A program made the translations under genes and the position numbers. From Rhizophlyctis rosea (Eukaryota; Chytridiomycota; Chytridiomycetes; Rhizophlyctidales; Rhizophlyctidaceae), in contig JADGJC010000243.1 in the NCBI GenBank assembly GCA_027596075.1, forward strand, positions 1 through 62,908: DNA of 62,908 bases, read 5' to 3'. Positions within the stretch are counted from its first letter, which is position 1, and each line of letters starts with the position of its first letter. This document shows positions 26,558 through 40,400 of the stretch, piece by piece. Below the pieces are notes generated by a model. The model saw only the letters and a program-made list of their open reading frames with translations. It had not been told where the DNA came from and did no database searches.

Positions 26558-29500
26558 TCAACAACAATTCAAGCTTCGCCCGGAACCTTCGCTGTGTTCG
26601 GATGGATCAGCATGCTCACTAAGCTTCTGTTTTTTGCGCTCCGATACTGCGCCGATGATTTCGAGTATGTTGCATTCCCGGACGGGCTTCGTTAGAATCC
26701 TGCGAATGGGAGTAAACCCAATGTATGAGCATGTGCACCGGATGGAAGAATCACGAGTATCAACGGAAGACATGACAAACGTTTACCAGTCCAACCCAGC
26801 ATCCAGAAACTCCTGCTGATCGGCCTCCGTCGCATTCCCAGTAATCCCACACGTGCAAACCCCCAACCCCAACCCCCTAACATGCCTGATGAACTCCACC
26901 CCCGTCATTACAGGCATCGAATTATCCGTAAATATCAAATCAAACTCCGTCTCGTACTTTCCATTCTTCACCACCTTCCCTTCCTCATCAAACGTGGGAT
27001 GCGTATGTGATATCGCGGGGAAACGAGGAATTTGAGGAGATTCGGAGGATATGGTTAGGTCAGTGGCGAACGGGGAGTGGAGGCCGAGGAGGATGTTGAG
27101 GCCGCAGGAACCGTCTTCGGCGACCATGACGCGGTGGCCGAGGCGGGTTATCATGCGGGACATGAGGAGGCGGGTTACTTTGTCGTCGTCGACTACTAGG
27201 ACGTAGAGGTTTGAGGTTTTTGCGATTGGTGGGGCGGTGGCTTTTGAGGTTATGGGGGACGGGCAAGGTGTATCGGGTGGGGGTTTTGCGGTAGGATGGT
27301 CGAATTGTGGGAGTTTAGGTGGTGGTGATGGAGTTGGAGTGAATAGTGCGTCCACGCTGGCCCCGCACAAGGGAAGCGCGGCTTCTAACCGTCTGTCGTC
27401 AACAGTCGAGTGTGATCGCCATTCCAGGGCAGGTGCCATGCCCGTCCGTATGATGATATCCAACTCTGATCCTCCAATGTCACCACTGAAATCTTTATAC
27501 AAGCTAATCAAGTCCTTTGATGTTCTTCGATCACCATCGTGATTTCTTCCCACCATTGACGACCTGGTCGAATTTCTACCCACTATGGACGACCTGGTCG
27601 AATTTTTACCCACTATTGACGACCTGGTGGAATTCCTTCCCACCATTGACGACCTTTTGGAATTCCTTCCCACCATTGACGCATTGGTTGGCATCCTCCC
27701 TCTGGCTCGTAGTATGTGACCGAGATCTCCCGATTCGGCGCTGTCGGTCGATCGTTTCCTTCTTGGTATGGTTCCAAAACTCCGTGTATGCGATCCGGCG
27801 GAGGTGCGACGTTCTTCATGAAACCTTCCCAGTGTGTCATCTCGGTGCACGTCCCGTACCTCAAACGGCAACTCCACCCAAAAACAACTACCGACTCCAT
27901 ACTTTGTACGTAAACCCAACCTCCCGCCACCAAGTTGAACAATGTGCCGCACTATCGCCAAGCCCAATCCAGTACCCTTCCCGCCTTGCCGCCTGCCTTC
28001 CGCCGTTTGAACGTAGGGAGAGAAAAGGCGGTTTCCGACAATTTCTGACCTGTGGATACCTGAACCACTGTCTTCAATCTCAAACCGTACAATGGCAATT
28101 GACCCCCGATTCGCTGCACGGAACCTGTCATGGAGTGCCAATTCGGGAGGACGTGACTCGTGCCTGTCGCTTCTACTCCCTCCCGCCGCCTCCCCTCCAT
28201 TCACATTTGTTGCCCACGATTGGTCAATACCATGATGAGGTATTGGGTCAATATCTATACAATGCTGCCCACCCCACACCCCATCTATACTGCCCGCTTT
28301 CTTCTTATTTCTGAGAATAGGCAATTCCGCAAGAGTCCGACTTGCGTTTACATCAAAATCTTCCACCGAATCTACCGTTGGGAGGTCCATTCCGCCCCCG
28401 GCATGAGGCCACAAAAGACTCGTCCGAACCATCACCGTCCCGCCCCTTCCCGTAAATTTGCAGGCATTCCCAATCAGATTACTCAGAATCTGCCGAACCC
28501 TCATTTCATCCCCTAATAGGAGCTTCATCCGCGTCTTCTCATCCCCACCAAAGAGAGAGTCCAACCGATCATCCAAATCGCTGCTGAGAATTATTCCCTT
28601 GCTTTCCGTTACAACTCGCGCACCAACACATAAACTCCGAACAATGGCGTGCAGATCCAATGGCTGGGAACACCATGCGAATCTGCCGTCCTCCATTTTG
28701 TTGAAGTCTAAAATGTCGTTCAGGACTTTGGTCATCATCCCTAAACTCCCGCTCAATGCGTCAACGACTTCGCGCTGATCGTCATCACAGTATCCGAAGA
28801 GGTCTTCTCCACAGAGGTTCTCTAACGCGAGACGGGCGGTGTTGAGGGGGACGCGGATTTCGTGGAAGATGTAGGAGACGAAGCGGTTCTTTAGGTCGGC
28901 AGCTTTGTGTTCGAGGTGTTGGGCTCGTTGGGTGGCGCGGTATTGGAGTTTGAGTTGGTAGCGGACGAGGAAGGCTTGGCGGTCGATCTGGGATTGTAGT
29001 AGTGGGAGGGGGGTGNNNNNNNNNNTTTTGCCTTCGGATATACTGTACGTTGTGGGGGATTGAGTTCACTGGTGGAAAAAGGCGCAAAGACAGCTTGCGC
29101 TCGTTGTTAGAATCATCGTCCGTCCCAAACCATGATTAATGTTCCCCGCCATTATACTGCATCCCATGATGATCGCAACGCAAAAGACATACCGTCTCTT
29201 TCGAGTAACTCAATATGTTGATGACGATTTGGAACAATATCAACAATATCAAGTTCTCCAACCAAGTTGGGGACTCCGCCACAACAAGTGCTCCAAAAAT
29301 CGCAGCGTACGCAACACACCCAAACAGCGCCCACGCCCTCGTCTGTTCCAGACACATGACAGCCAACACTGGGTAAGCAGCCGCAAAGTAGAACATCTTG
29401 TGGAAGCTCTTCTGCGCGCACACCGTCGCATTGCTACCAGCCCCGCACATGGGACTCACACCTGGTGCGCTCAACATCCGCTCATCATTAAGGTTCAACA

Positions 29501-30392
29501 GATGAAGTTCCACGGCCAAGACGATGGGGCGGCACCAGATGCAATAGAAGAGAAGGGTTTGCCAGAGGATGTGGTGGCGACGAGGTAGGTCGAAGATTGC
29601 GGCGAAGGGGAGGGCGATGGAGGGGATGCCGACGATGACGACGAAGCGGAGTTTCCAGGAGCCGCTCCAAGGTCGCCCGCTGAAGATGCAGTAGAGGAGC
29701 CAGGAGATGGCGATGAAGAGGCTGGTGACGAGCGCGAGGCGTTTGCGGGCATACCATCGCTGTTGTAAAGGGGATTAGGGATGTCAATTAGTATGGTGAG
29801 GCAATATGTCTCTGTGCCTTTTACGGTCCGTCTGGTGTTGTCTGAAAATTGAACCCACCCGCTCCAAATTAATCGGACTCACCTCTTTGGAGTAAACCCT
29901 CTCAAGCTGCTTATCATCAAATCGCAAATCGAAGTACTGCTCGATCGCCTTCCTTATGATAGGCCAAAGAAGGTGCGTTTGTTTAGGACGTCTAACCTTG
30001 TATTTGCCATTAGTCTCTAACGCGTCCGGAATGACTTGCTCAGGAATCCCTGTGCTTAACAAGGCATGACTACGAGCTAGTGTTGATGCTGTGAACTGAA
30101 AGGAAGAACTTCGGCCGACGCCGTTCGGGTCTCCTGCGTTGCTTGGCCTTCCGCTTGATGCGACAGGTACCGGTCCTGGTGCTAGCAAGCTGTCCACGAC
30201 CACGATATCTGTAGTATCTTCGTCTGAGCCGGACATTGTGACCTGGATGTCGGCATCCGCGTGTTCTGAACCGCTACCATCTGTGTCCGATAGCTGAAAG
30301 TTGGATGTGCTGGGGAGGTTTGAACGGGGGAGGTGGATGGTTCGGAACTTTTGAACAAAGTCTTTGAAGCAGGAAGAGCGGTTGAAGGTCAT
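26558..30392 (-). CDS. Membrane-bound hybrid histidine kinase
   Basis: Four exons (30392-29883, 29759-29193, about 29042-26787, 26699-26558) encode roughly 1,150 residues. The N-terminus is Ser/Asp-rich and predicted cytosolic. Exon 2 carries at least four hydrophobic helices, such as LVTSLFIAISWLLYCIF and LENLILLILFQIVINIL. Exon 3 has the H-box FHEIRVPLN, the N-box LIGNACKF, the G1 box EIEDSGSGI and the G2 box GKGTGLGLAI, then five decapeptide repeats and a receiver domain (VLVVDDDKVTR, IFTDNSMPVM). The last intron splits the codon before ILTKP, which carries the receiver lysine. The family autophosphorylates on His and passes phosphate to the receiver Asp, then to a phosphotransfer protein. 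The ligand is unknown. A 10 N gap lies near the start of exon 3. Confidence 0.88.
27543..27690 (-). repeat. 30 bp in-frame tandem repeat in the kinase linker
   Basis: About five copies of a 30 bp unit encode the decapeptide SSMVGRNSTR and variants, between the kinase ATPase region and the receiver domain. The period is a multiple of three, so copy number can change without breaking the frame. The repeat is Ser/Thr/Arg-rich and probably a flexible, phosphorylatable linker. Confidence 0.9.
29016..29025. other. Assembly gap (10 N) in the histidine kinase gene
   Basis: The gap sits just inside the proposed start of exon 3, directly beside a 78 bp segment that also occurs at 37614-37690. A repeat edge at a gap is a common sign of collapsed or unresolved duplicate sequence. 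Confidence 0.95.
29026..29103 (-). repeat. 78 bp segment duplicated at 37614-37690
   Basis: Read on the minus strand it covers the end of kinase intron 2, the acceptor ACGTACAG, and the start of exon 3 (frame YIRRQ). The same sequence with about one mismatch occurs on the plus strand at 37614-37690. Confidence 0.85.
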
Positions 30393-32607
30393 TGTGATGC
30401 TATACGAGATAGTGCAAGACCTTTGAATTGAAAAACCGCAGCGCTCATATGGCAATGGCGTTAATGGGTTGTGAATTATGCGGTAAAAGACGAAGGTGCA
30501 CGGTAGTATGTGAAGTTCCAAAAACTTGCGGGATTCGGATGAGTGTACCTATGCCTTTGGGATGCTTATGGGATTTGGCAAACCGAGAAAGCATGAAAAA
30601 GGTGGAGTTCGTCAGAGGGTTGCAAGACACCCGCTCCCTCGTGGCGATAACAGTCTTGAGGTCCTTATCTTTCGACTGGAACGTGGGTAAATTGTTTCTC
30701 GCACATCATAGTATGCCTTCCCTGGATTCTTGGTTCCGCATGTCTGCATAGCTGCATGCGCAAATTCATATTTGAGGAGAGAGTGGAGTTGTGAGGGTTT
30801 TCAATAGGATCTGAATCTGGCAAATAATTGGCAGTCGCCAGAAATCTGGTAGCGATCCCATAAACAAAGTCAAGCCGGTGCATGCAAGATGAATCGTGAC
30901 GGGATTTCGGCGCGCGAACCACTGGTGGATAAGTGGGTAGGTTTTATGAAATGCGCCCTTGCACTCCCTTTTGGCGAGGGTGACTCCGCAGGTTCTCCTG
31001 TTGAACCTGTTCTCCCATTAATGAGATGGTTACTGATGGGTCGTGTGGGTGTTGTGGGAAGGGACTCGCGGAGTTTCACGGATTGAATTGTTTGTTGGTG
31101 GCAATAATGGCCGGCTTTGTCATCCCCCTTTGTTGACCGTGTGTGCGATCGGGGGTGATGACGGTGATGACACTAATGACAGAATGATCAGCATCGGAGC
31201 CTTCGGAGGACCCGCGGGAGACGGGGTTCATCACTTTGACCCAGTCAATGACACTGTTGATCCCCATCCAGGATGCACAATAAGACCCTTATTTGCCGTC
31301 ATCGAAATTCATGGGGGTGATGAGGTTGCATTGAGTGGGCCGTCGGGTGGCCTGCAGGTCGTCTTTAAATGGTGCCATCCGTATTTGCATGGAGGTTTAA
31401 GTGGGAGATAATCAGCTGTGGGCGCATAGTGGGAGTTATTGGTCGCCACCAGCACCCAAGGTTTCCACCCGCAGATGAAGAGAGATCCCTTTCAATTTGA
31501 CACTGAGACACCCGAGATTTGCGGAAAACAGATCAAATTCGCGCTCATATCGACTTTCCCTCACAAGGCATCAGCAGACGGCCAGCAATGCGTGGCCGAC
31601 AAATTTCAAGTCTTGTGATATCGTGCGGTGTCACACACCTTCGATGCAAAAAGCTCATAATTCATTGAGCCATTGTGGAGCAATGTAAGCAGTCTCGTTG
31701 GCTGAAAGAGTGACTGAGTTGACTCTAAGTGCTGCAACTTTGAGACCTTTGCATTGCAAAACGGTCTGGGGCAGCGATCTTCTTGCGGCTATATGGTTGG
31801 TGTTGCTAAATCAACTTCATTGCATCTGTATCGAGTATGGTCCATCACTCACATTCATCGTAACGCGATCATCAAAGTCATTCAGGACTTTTCATCCATT
31901 TCACGTTGTCAAATAAATGGATGTGAAGTTCCGTGCAAAAGGCTGCCTTTTAGGATGCCCAGAAGCAACTCGACCAAGATCTTTCCACATTCGACGACGG
32001 AGAGTACGGAGGCCGCCAATCGAAATATCACTCTGCAGGGGTGATGAGTTTACCAGCTTTTTGGAACAGAACAGTCGGCACATACGGTCACATGAGAACT
32101 GGTGAATTTGCAACAACATGCATCAGGACCTGTCTTGATTGTCTGTGGGGGTGAGGCGGTCCTGGTGGGGAAGGGAGCAGGGGAGCAAGGACTCAACGAG
32201 GGCAACATGTGGCTTAGAATACGCGTTTTTGTGTCACCCAACAGCCAGCCACCCACGCCGAAAGTTGCGCCCTCCAAAGAGGAGTGTCGAAAAATAAGCT
32301 GTTTTGTCTTGACGTTGCTTCCCCTCATTTCATTTCATTCTGACCCTCCCCTCATAGGTCGTCTGTCATATGATGCTGACTACCACGAGGCGAGACTGTT
32401 GTTGACATGATGTCCGAACAAACAATAGACTGCCTCCCTCCCAACATGCCTTTCATGCCTTTCCCACGGGTCTACACCGCTGCGCCACCGGGTGCTGCTG
32501 CGGGACACCCCTCTGGCTACTGTTTACTCCTGCCACCCAATAGCTGATCTTGACTTCCTTCGTCTTCATTCCGGTGGAGATCATCGTTGTCATTACCGCA
32601 TATGCAT
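30393..32607. other. Intergenic, 5' flank of the kinase gene
   Basis: I see no gene. Open frames on both strands are short and without motifs. A small hydrophobic frame near 30930-31080 has no support from splice signals or a downstream domain. Confidence 0.45.
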
Positions 32608-32629
32608 AATGATGATGATGATGATGATC

Positions 32630-32635
<6 letters not shown>
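32608..32635. repeat. GAT trinucleotide run
   Basis: About nine GAT units with one CAT interruption. In the frame of the following exon they give a run of Met codons just before SNKKLLAALG, so the true start of that exon is ambiguous by several codons. Confidence 0.85.
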
Positions 32636-34437
<1,802 letters not shown>

Positions 34438-34549
34438 GAATTGCAGCAGTTTCGTGAGAAGATGGACTTGATTGTTTTGGAGGAGGTCACCATCGATGCA
34501 GAGGTTCTTGACAGCTTGGCTTTGACGCGGCAGTACCGTTACTTTGGTA
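34438..34549 (+). pseudogene. Cdc48/p97 fragment, second part
   Basis: Directly after the UGDH block, and in its frame, the sequence returns to Cdc48: LQQFREKMDLIVLEE, then TIDAEVLDSLALTRQYRYF, followed by a GTAAGA donor. In intact Cdc48 this follows the GSDMASL helix found at the end of the first part after only a few residues, so the UGDH piece sits almost exactly at one Cdc48 position. The next exon-like block (about 34609-34680, basic) does not match Cdc48. Confidence 0.8.
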
Positions 34550-35104
34550 AGAGAGCTTGTGCTGGTTGCAAAAACGTACAGTACACCTTTTTGAACTTCT
34601 CCACAGATAGCCGTAAGCGGAGGAGGTGGATTTTTGCCCTGACTCGCCGCGAGCGTGCGATTCTCATGAGTATTTGGCGAGGTGAGTTGTCAATGTCGGA
34701 GAGTGTGGTGTTGGAGACTTCAAGCGATTCGCTTGCACAGATACAGTTTTTCATCCAATACTAACTTTTATGCACTTCTGCCATTTCCAGCATGTGTTTT
34801 AATCTCCATCATCACGTACACTCTCTTGCCGTTGATGGCGGTCGCCGCTCTCTCTGCCAGCGGACTTACTCTTGCATTTTCAATGCCGGTCCATGAAATC
34901 TTCACCGTCCTTCTTTGCTGCGTGCTTTCCTGGTCTTGGGAAACGGATGATGCGGGGAGTGTTGGAGGGGTCTTGGAGATGATGATTGCGACTTTGATGA
35001 TGGGACGTTCTTCCATCAATGTCAAATACATTGTTTCCGTTATCGTCAATATCCGTCGAGGTTCCAAGAGGTAGTGTGCTCTTCGTCTGCAGTTTGCTCC
35101 GTGA
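34550..35104. other. Scrambled exon-like sequence
   Basis: Several open blocks with splice-like ends follow the mosaic (for example 34609-34680, RKRRRWIFALTRRERAIL, and 34790-35074) but I cannot join them into one protein or name a family. They may be further captured fragments. Confidence 0.35.
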
Positions 35105-37421
35105 ATGCCTGTTGTCGTTGAGAATGTGACGTATGTGCTGTCTTCAAAAAGGAACGCCTGCCATCGATCCGTGAGAAGACTGCTGTGAAGAAGAAGGCGG
35201 AGTTTATCAATGTGTATGTATCAAATACCACTATTTGCACCATAATATCACATAGGATCAAGAAGGCGTGTCTCCCATTGTCGACTCTTCCAAGGCTGCG
35301 TGATTGTGCCTCCATGCCATTGGCTGTGCCTTCACTTTCCGCTACTCGTCTCTGTGCCTCGCGTCAAGTCTGCCTTCTTGGTCCTATGCTGTGGACCTGC
35401 CTTTTCTGACGAATTTCTGCATTTGTTTTGCCCACCAGTCTGGTTACCAACTTGAATGGACGAACGTCCAACCTCATCGTCGATGCCACCACATCCGTTT
35501 GCGCCCTCGCCGTCATGATCCATAAGAGGTGTGGTTACAATGACACTGTTTATCTTACCTCCTGTGGGCGAATTCTCGATGGACAGTCGCCTTTATCGCT
35601 TGCGGCGGTTGGGCTTGAGAATAATGCGAAGATTGAGATTCGAGGACGATTGCTGGGGGGAATGTTGGGCGCGAACACTGTTGCGCCTGTGAGTGTCAAA
35701 ATAGTATGTTTAGAGGATCGAATCACTGGATTGACCAATCTCTGTAGGCGCAAGCGCCAGCTGCACCTCAAGCCCCTCCCGCTCCTCAACCCCAACAACC
35801 CCAGCAACCCCAAGCGCAACCACCGCCACCGCCGCCTCCACCACCGCAAAACGCGTGGGTTACATTCATCGAAACGCAAGTTCCTGCCAGCAGTAGGTCC
35901 CCATTTACTGAGCTTGGTGTATGTTATTTTGTTAACTAGTTCCCTTGCTACCAGTCCCCGTTACGGAAACTTCCGCAATTTCATGAGGCGCTTCGCGTAA
36001 GTTAATCGGTCACGTTGCCAACCGCCCACAAGATGGCCTGATAAAGTCACCTGTATCCAGGACACGCATCTTTTCCCTGTGGGGCTTGAACGACCCTAAC
36101 GCTCCTGATCATCTGGCGGAGAAGTTGCAAATTGTTACAGCGAACATTGATGATAAGGTGAGACGACTTTGATGGCCGCGTTTGCACTGGAGTTTGATTC
36201 TGACATGCTTTGGTAGCGACGGTTCTTACAGGTGTACTCTTCGTACATGGTGGAGTTTTGTAATAAATGTAAGAGTGGTTTCGTTGATGCAAAGCCTTGG
36301 AAAGCTGATCTTTTTGGTAGACCACAACCCGATCCATGGTAAAAGGAACCCGGATGCCCTGAAGTTGATCAAGATTGCCCGGAGCTTTGCCAATCGACTG
36401 CGTAAAGCCGCTGAAACCCGTGACTTGACTGAGGAGTTGGAGAAATATACGGGACGCACAACGCTCGTTGGTGAGGAATGAACTCTTCATCGGTTTGTGT
36501 GGCCCTAGCTCAAGACAAGTCTGCAGATTGTAACGCGTCTCCGCTGTTGGTGGCCTGGTTTCGCCTGGACTACGATCTCATCGACATCCGTGCTGAACTG
36601 GCCGGACTCCTTCCGGATATGGGACTCTTCACCTTTGAGAAGGTGCTGACGACCGAAGGTGTTTGGACGGTAAGAGGGTTCTGAAGTGCGTGGGTGTGTC
36701 GCGATCCTTACCCGCATCGCAGGGGATTGTTAGATTGTTTTTTGACGCCCCGATCTACCATTTCCTCGCCATACACTTGATCAACACCTCCACCTCCTAG
36801 CTGATCGCAGTTCAGGAAGGATGGGACGCCGGCGCCTTCATTCTGTGGACAATGCAACATTCCTACCTCCACCCCGCAATCATCCTCCGCCGCCCCTTGG
36901 ACGACCGCGGTGGCGTGGATGGAACGGTGTACACCGCGCGACGACGGCTGTTGGAGGATGATTTGCGCGGCCCTTTGAGGCGGCTGCTGGATGTCCACCC
37001 CTTGTTGAAGGGTTTGCTTTGGGCGAATGTGGGCAGGGTATATTTTCCTCTATGGTTCGATCAGGTGGACCAGCGGGTGGCGGGAACGCTGCAGAAGTTG
37101 GTGAACGAGTAAGTTGTTCATAGGGACAGATAGCCTCTACATCCATCTGATCAAAGCTTGCACTGCAGCCTCCTTTACCAGATCTGGACGACCGTGGCGC
37201 CCGCCTACTATTTCCGGGAGAAAAAGCTCTTGAAGAGGTACCCGCACCCTGCTGTTCTCAATACTGATCCGACAAGGGCGCAGCATCTTTTGGCGATGGC
37301 AGATGGAGCATCGTCAACGGTGAGTATGTTCTTGTTTGTGTTGGCTTGAGTGCAATAATGACATCCGATCTTTGCATAGGGATCTGTCCGCGACGCCTTG
37401 GCATATGCTCTTCTCGATTAG
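35105..37421 (+). CDS. Ubiquitin-like domain fused to an unrecognised domain
   Basis: Eleven exons join without frame breaks (35105-35130, 35439-35688, 35748-35875, 35955-35996, 36061-36157, 36232-36268, 36321-36470, 36527-36669, 36801-37108, 37169-37319, 37380-37421) into 457 residues. Residues 1-83 read as a ubiquitin-like fold, with LTSCGRILDGQSPLSL, a typical ubiquitin-like strand and loop, and an end RLLGG at 79-83 followed by MLGA. Residues about 92-125 are Pro/Gln/Ala-rich. The rest (about 126-457) is rich in predicted helix, with stretches such as FRNFMRRFATRIFSLWGLN and TFEKVLTTEGVW, and I do not recognise it. Intron 3 appears to use a GC donor (GCAAGT). The first exon is the least certain, being only 26 bases and followed by a 308 nt intron. 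Confidence 0.65.
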
Positions 37422-40400
37422 AGTATACATTTTCTTTTGATCTTTTTCTCGCGTCTGCTTGTTTGCTGTATCATTTGCGTTTTCCTGATTGTTTATGTAT
37501 ATGCAATGTTTCCTGTAAAATTGAATTGTCTATTTGGAAAAGTACTGGCCGTCTCATGATTCATGGCGAAGAGACGCATAGAACCGTTGGGCAAGCCACA
37601 TTCATTTCTGCGCGAGCGCAAGCTGTCTTTGCGCCTTTTTCCACCTGTGAACTCAATCCCCCACAACGTACAGTATATCCGAAGGCAAAACAGTCCGACG
37701 CATGAGCCAGTCCATAAACAAATACTCATACCCAGCCACTGAAGGTGCTAAAATAGTGAGTGTGCTGCGTTCTTAGGGGGCCTGGGCTAGACCGCACTCA
37801 CAACCACCCATGTGCCAGTCACAATGTCGCCGTCACTCGCGAACCGTCAGCGATGCTCCATAAGGACAGTAGCAACGGCACCCGGACATGTATCATGAAC
37901 AACAACAGTATCGAGAGTTTTCGACATTTGATACTCCCATCAGAGCAACTATGTGAGGACGGGTAGCACCTCAACCTATTGATACGCACGCCTCACAATA
38001 ATCATTAGATCCGAGCGAAACCGGTCATTTTGGAGACTGCGGACATGAAGTAATTGAAGGTGGCGACAGTTTTGGAGGGGGTCCAAAATGAAAATACAGG
38101 GGGTGGCTATCGCATTTTTTTTTCAGGTATATGTATATGGAACGCCTGCGTTTGTGATTGATTAAGTGGTTTGTGTGTGACATATTACCTTGGGGAGCCG
38201 TCTCCGCTGATGTAGTGGATTGTTTTGGTATAGCGAAACTGCAACTTCACCATGCCCGCACGAGAGGTCACCAACAACCGACAGCAAGTATACCCTCTTG
38301 TTCCAAGACCGGCCCAAAACATTGCATTCTCGCGAATGCCAATACCTTCTGACGTGGTTTCGTTGGATAAGACCGGATACGTTTTGGTTTCTTCGTATCT
38401 CTTTACTTTCTTGGGCCGGAATGCCGCTATGCCAGTCGCAAGCCTGGGCTCTCTCGCTGCAATTGCGGTGGGAGGGAGGCAGAGTGGGGCCATACACTTT
38501 GTATTGTATCGTGTTGTGTTATAATCTAATGCTTTGGTTACGCATACTCGTTGGAAGAGTCGGGCGTATTGTGTTTTGGTGCTGTTCGCATTGGTGGTGA
38601 ACACAAGTTGCTTCACCCACATGTTCTGCACTCCCCATTCTGTTACTCAACCCTCTCACTCATTCGGACACCACCAACTATCAAACAGACCACAATAACC
38701 AACCACCACCACACCACCGAAGCAACCACCTTCCCTTCACTGGCGCTTTTGCGCATGCTGGTGTGCCTTCACCTTCACTTCCTTCATTCGTTGGAAGTGG
38801 GACTGTCACGCGTCACTCCCCTCCCCCCGTTTCCCATATTGACAGACACATTCTGGAACACATTCCCACACACACTCTCTGTGACTGGCACCATACTCAT
38901 AGATGATACTTGATGGTGGCTACGCGTCTTTGCATAACGTATAGTTCTCTATTAGAATGATAATTTCCTATGCGAACCTGCTGTTTTGCGATACTCCGCC
39001 TGGTTTCGAACCATAGAGGACTCCCAGCTGCCATCCCGGGTGAGGGACCACTATGACGTGGTGCTTTGTGATGATTTGCTTCGACATGCAACGGTTGCTT
39101 TCAGCTCAACAGTCAGGTAAATCATCGGTTGGTTGCAGGAAAGGAGGTCATTTCTTCCTCTCCGTTCCCGTTCCTCCCTGTTACTCCCAGCTCCAGCGGC
39201 TCTTTGCATAGTGGAGCAGCATATCTCAATGAATCAGCATCATTGGAAGGGAAGTTCCCAAATGGTAGGGTCTGAGTAGTGTGATTTGTTCCGTTTCAGC
39301 GCGATATGTCGGCACTTCTTCCTTTGCGGTGACCTTTCAGCGAGGCTGCACCATAAACCTCATGTGAAGTCTGCCTACGATCCGAGACTTGCTGCTGAAG
39401 GCGCCAGCACTGTTGGAGGGGATGATGTTCGAAACAACCTCGGTGCCAAACTGTGCAAATACGCCCGATACGGACATAGGCATGGTGAACGCTGATGGCG
39501 TAGTGACGTGGATGTAATCTAGATGACTGTCTGGACCGGCAGCCTTAGGTGCATGGCACATGACGATCATCCGATGACAATTGACACATCACCAACTTCA
39601 ATTCCACCTTCAATCAAATCCATCGTTGCTTAACCGTTCCCACTTTCCTATCCAGCATCTTTCCACCATCAACATTCAGTCCACCTGCAGCGGAACAACA
39701 ACACAGTCGGTCATCACCCCCTCGTCATATCCACATCACCATCACCATCTTCACAGTCCATGCAGTACAGATTCCTCCATGTTCTTTTGTGGCTTTCTTG
39801 TCACTCGGAACCGGCCTCGTAACAGGCGGGTTAGCCCTTGGCACATCACACGTTGTCTTCTTTCGTTTCATCTTCGTCGCCCTTTCTCATGAGACTTCTG
39901 CGCACAGGATTGAACCCGTCGCTTTCCACATCCATCGTTTGCTTCCTCAAACAAGCGAGGTGCACTATATCTTCTTTGGGGAATCCAGTTTCATGCTGTT
40001 GATGGTTACAGATATTACCCACGCTGATTTCCAGTTACATGTCATCTGTCTTCTTTCATGTTCAGCATCTGTGGATGTTCATGCTACTGAAATCTCTCAT
40101 TTCCGTTGTCAATCGGCATACAATCCGATGATCGCTATTGCCGGCCGGATTTTCTGGACAGAGATTGAAATTTTTTGACGCGCTGACAAGCAAGCACCGG
40201 AATTCATGCCATGATGCACTGACGACGATATCATTCTGCCGCAAAGCTCCATAAGGTAATTAAGAAGTACGGGTTGGGCGGAAATGATTCATAACGTCGA
40301 ACTTGGAGTATCTCTACGGTCATATTCACCCTTCCGAGCAGATTGCCTTTACTGAATTGGAGCAGATGATTGAATTTGCCTGTGCCGGGGGGAGGGCGCG

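Noticed and set aside
36182..36481. Open frame suggesting a frameshift in the ubiquitin-like gene
   Set aside because: A 52 nt GTAAGA...GGTAG intron (36269-36320) joins the two frames cleanly, so no frameshift is needed.
38960..39080. Possible tRNA T-arm (GGTTCGAAACC on the minus strand)
   Set aside because: The flanking five bases do not pair and no acceptor or D-arm could be drawn.
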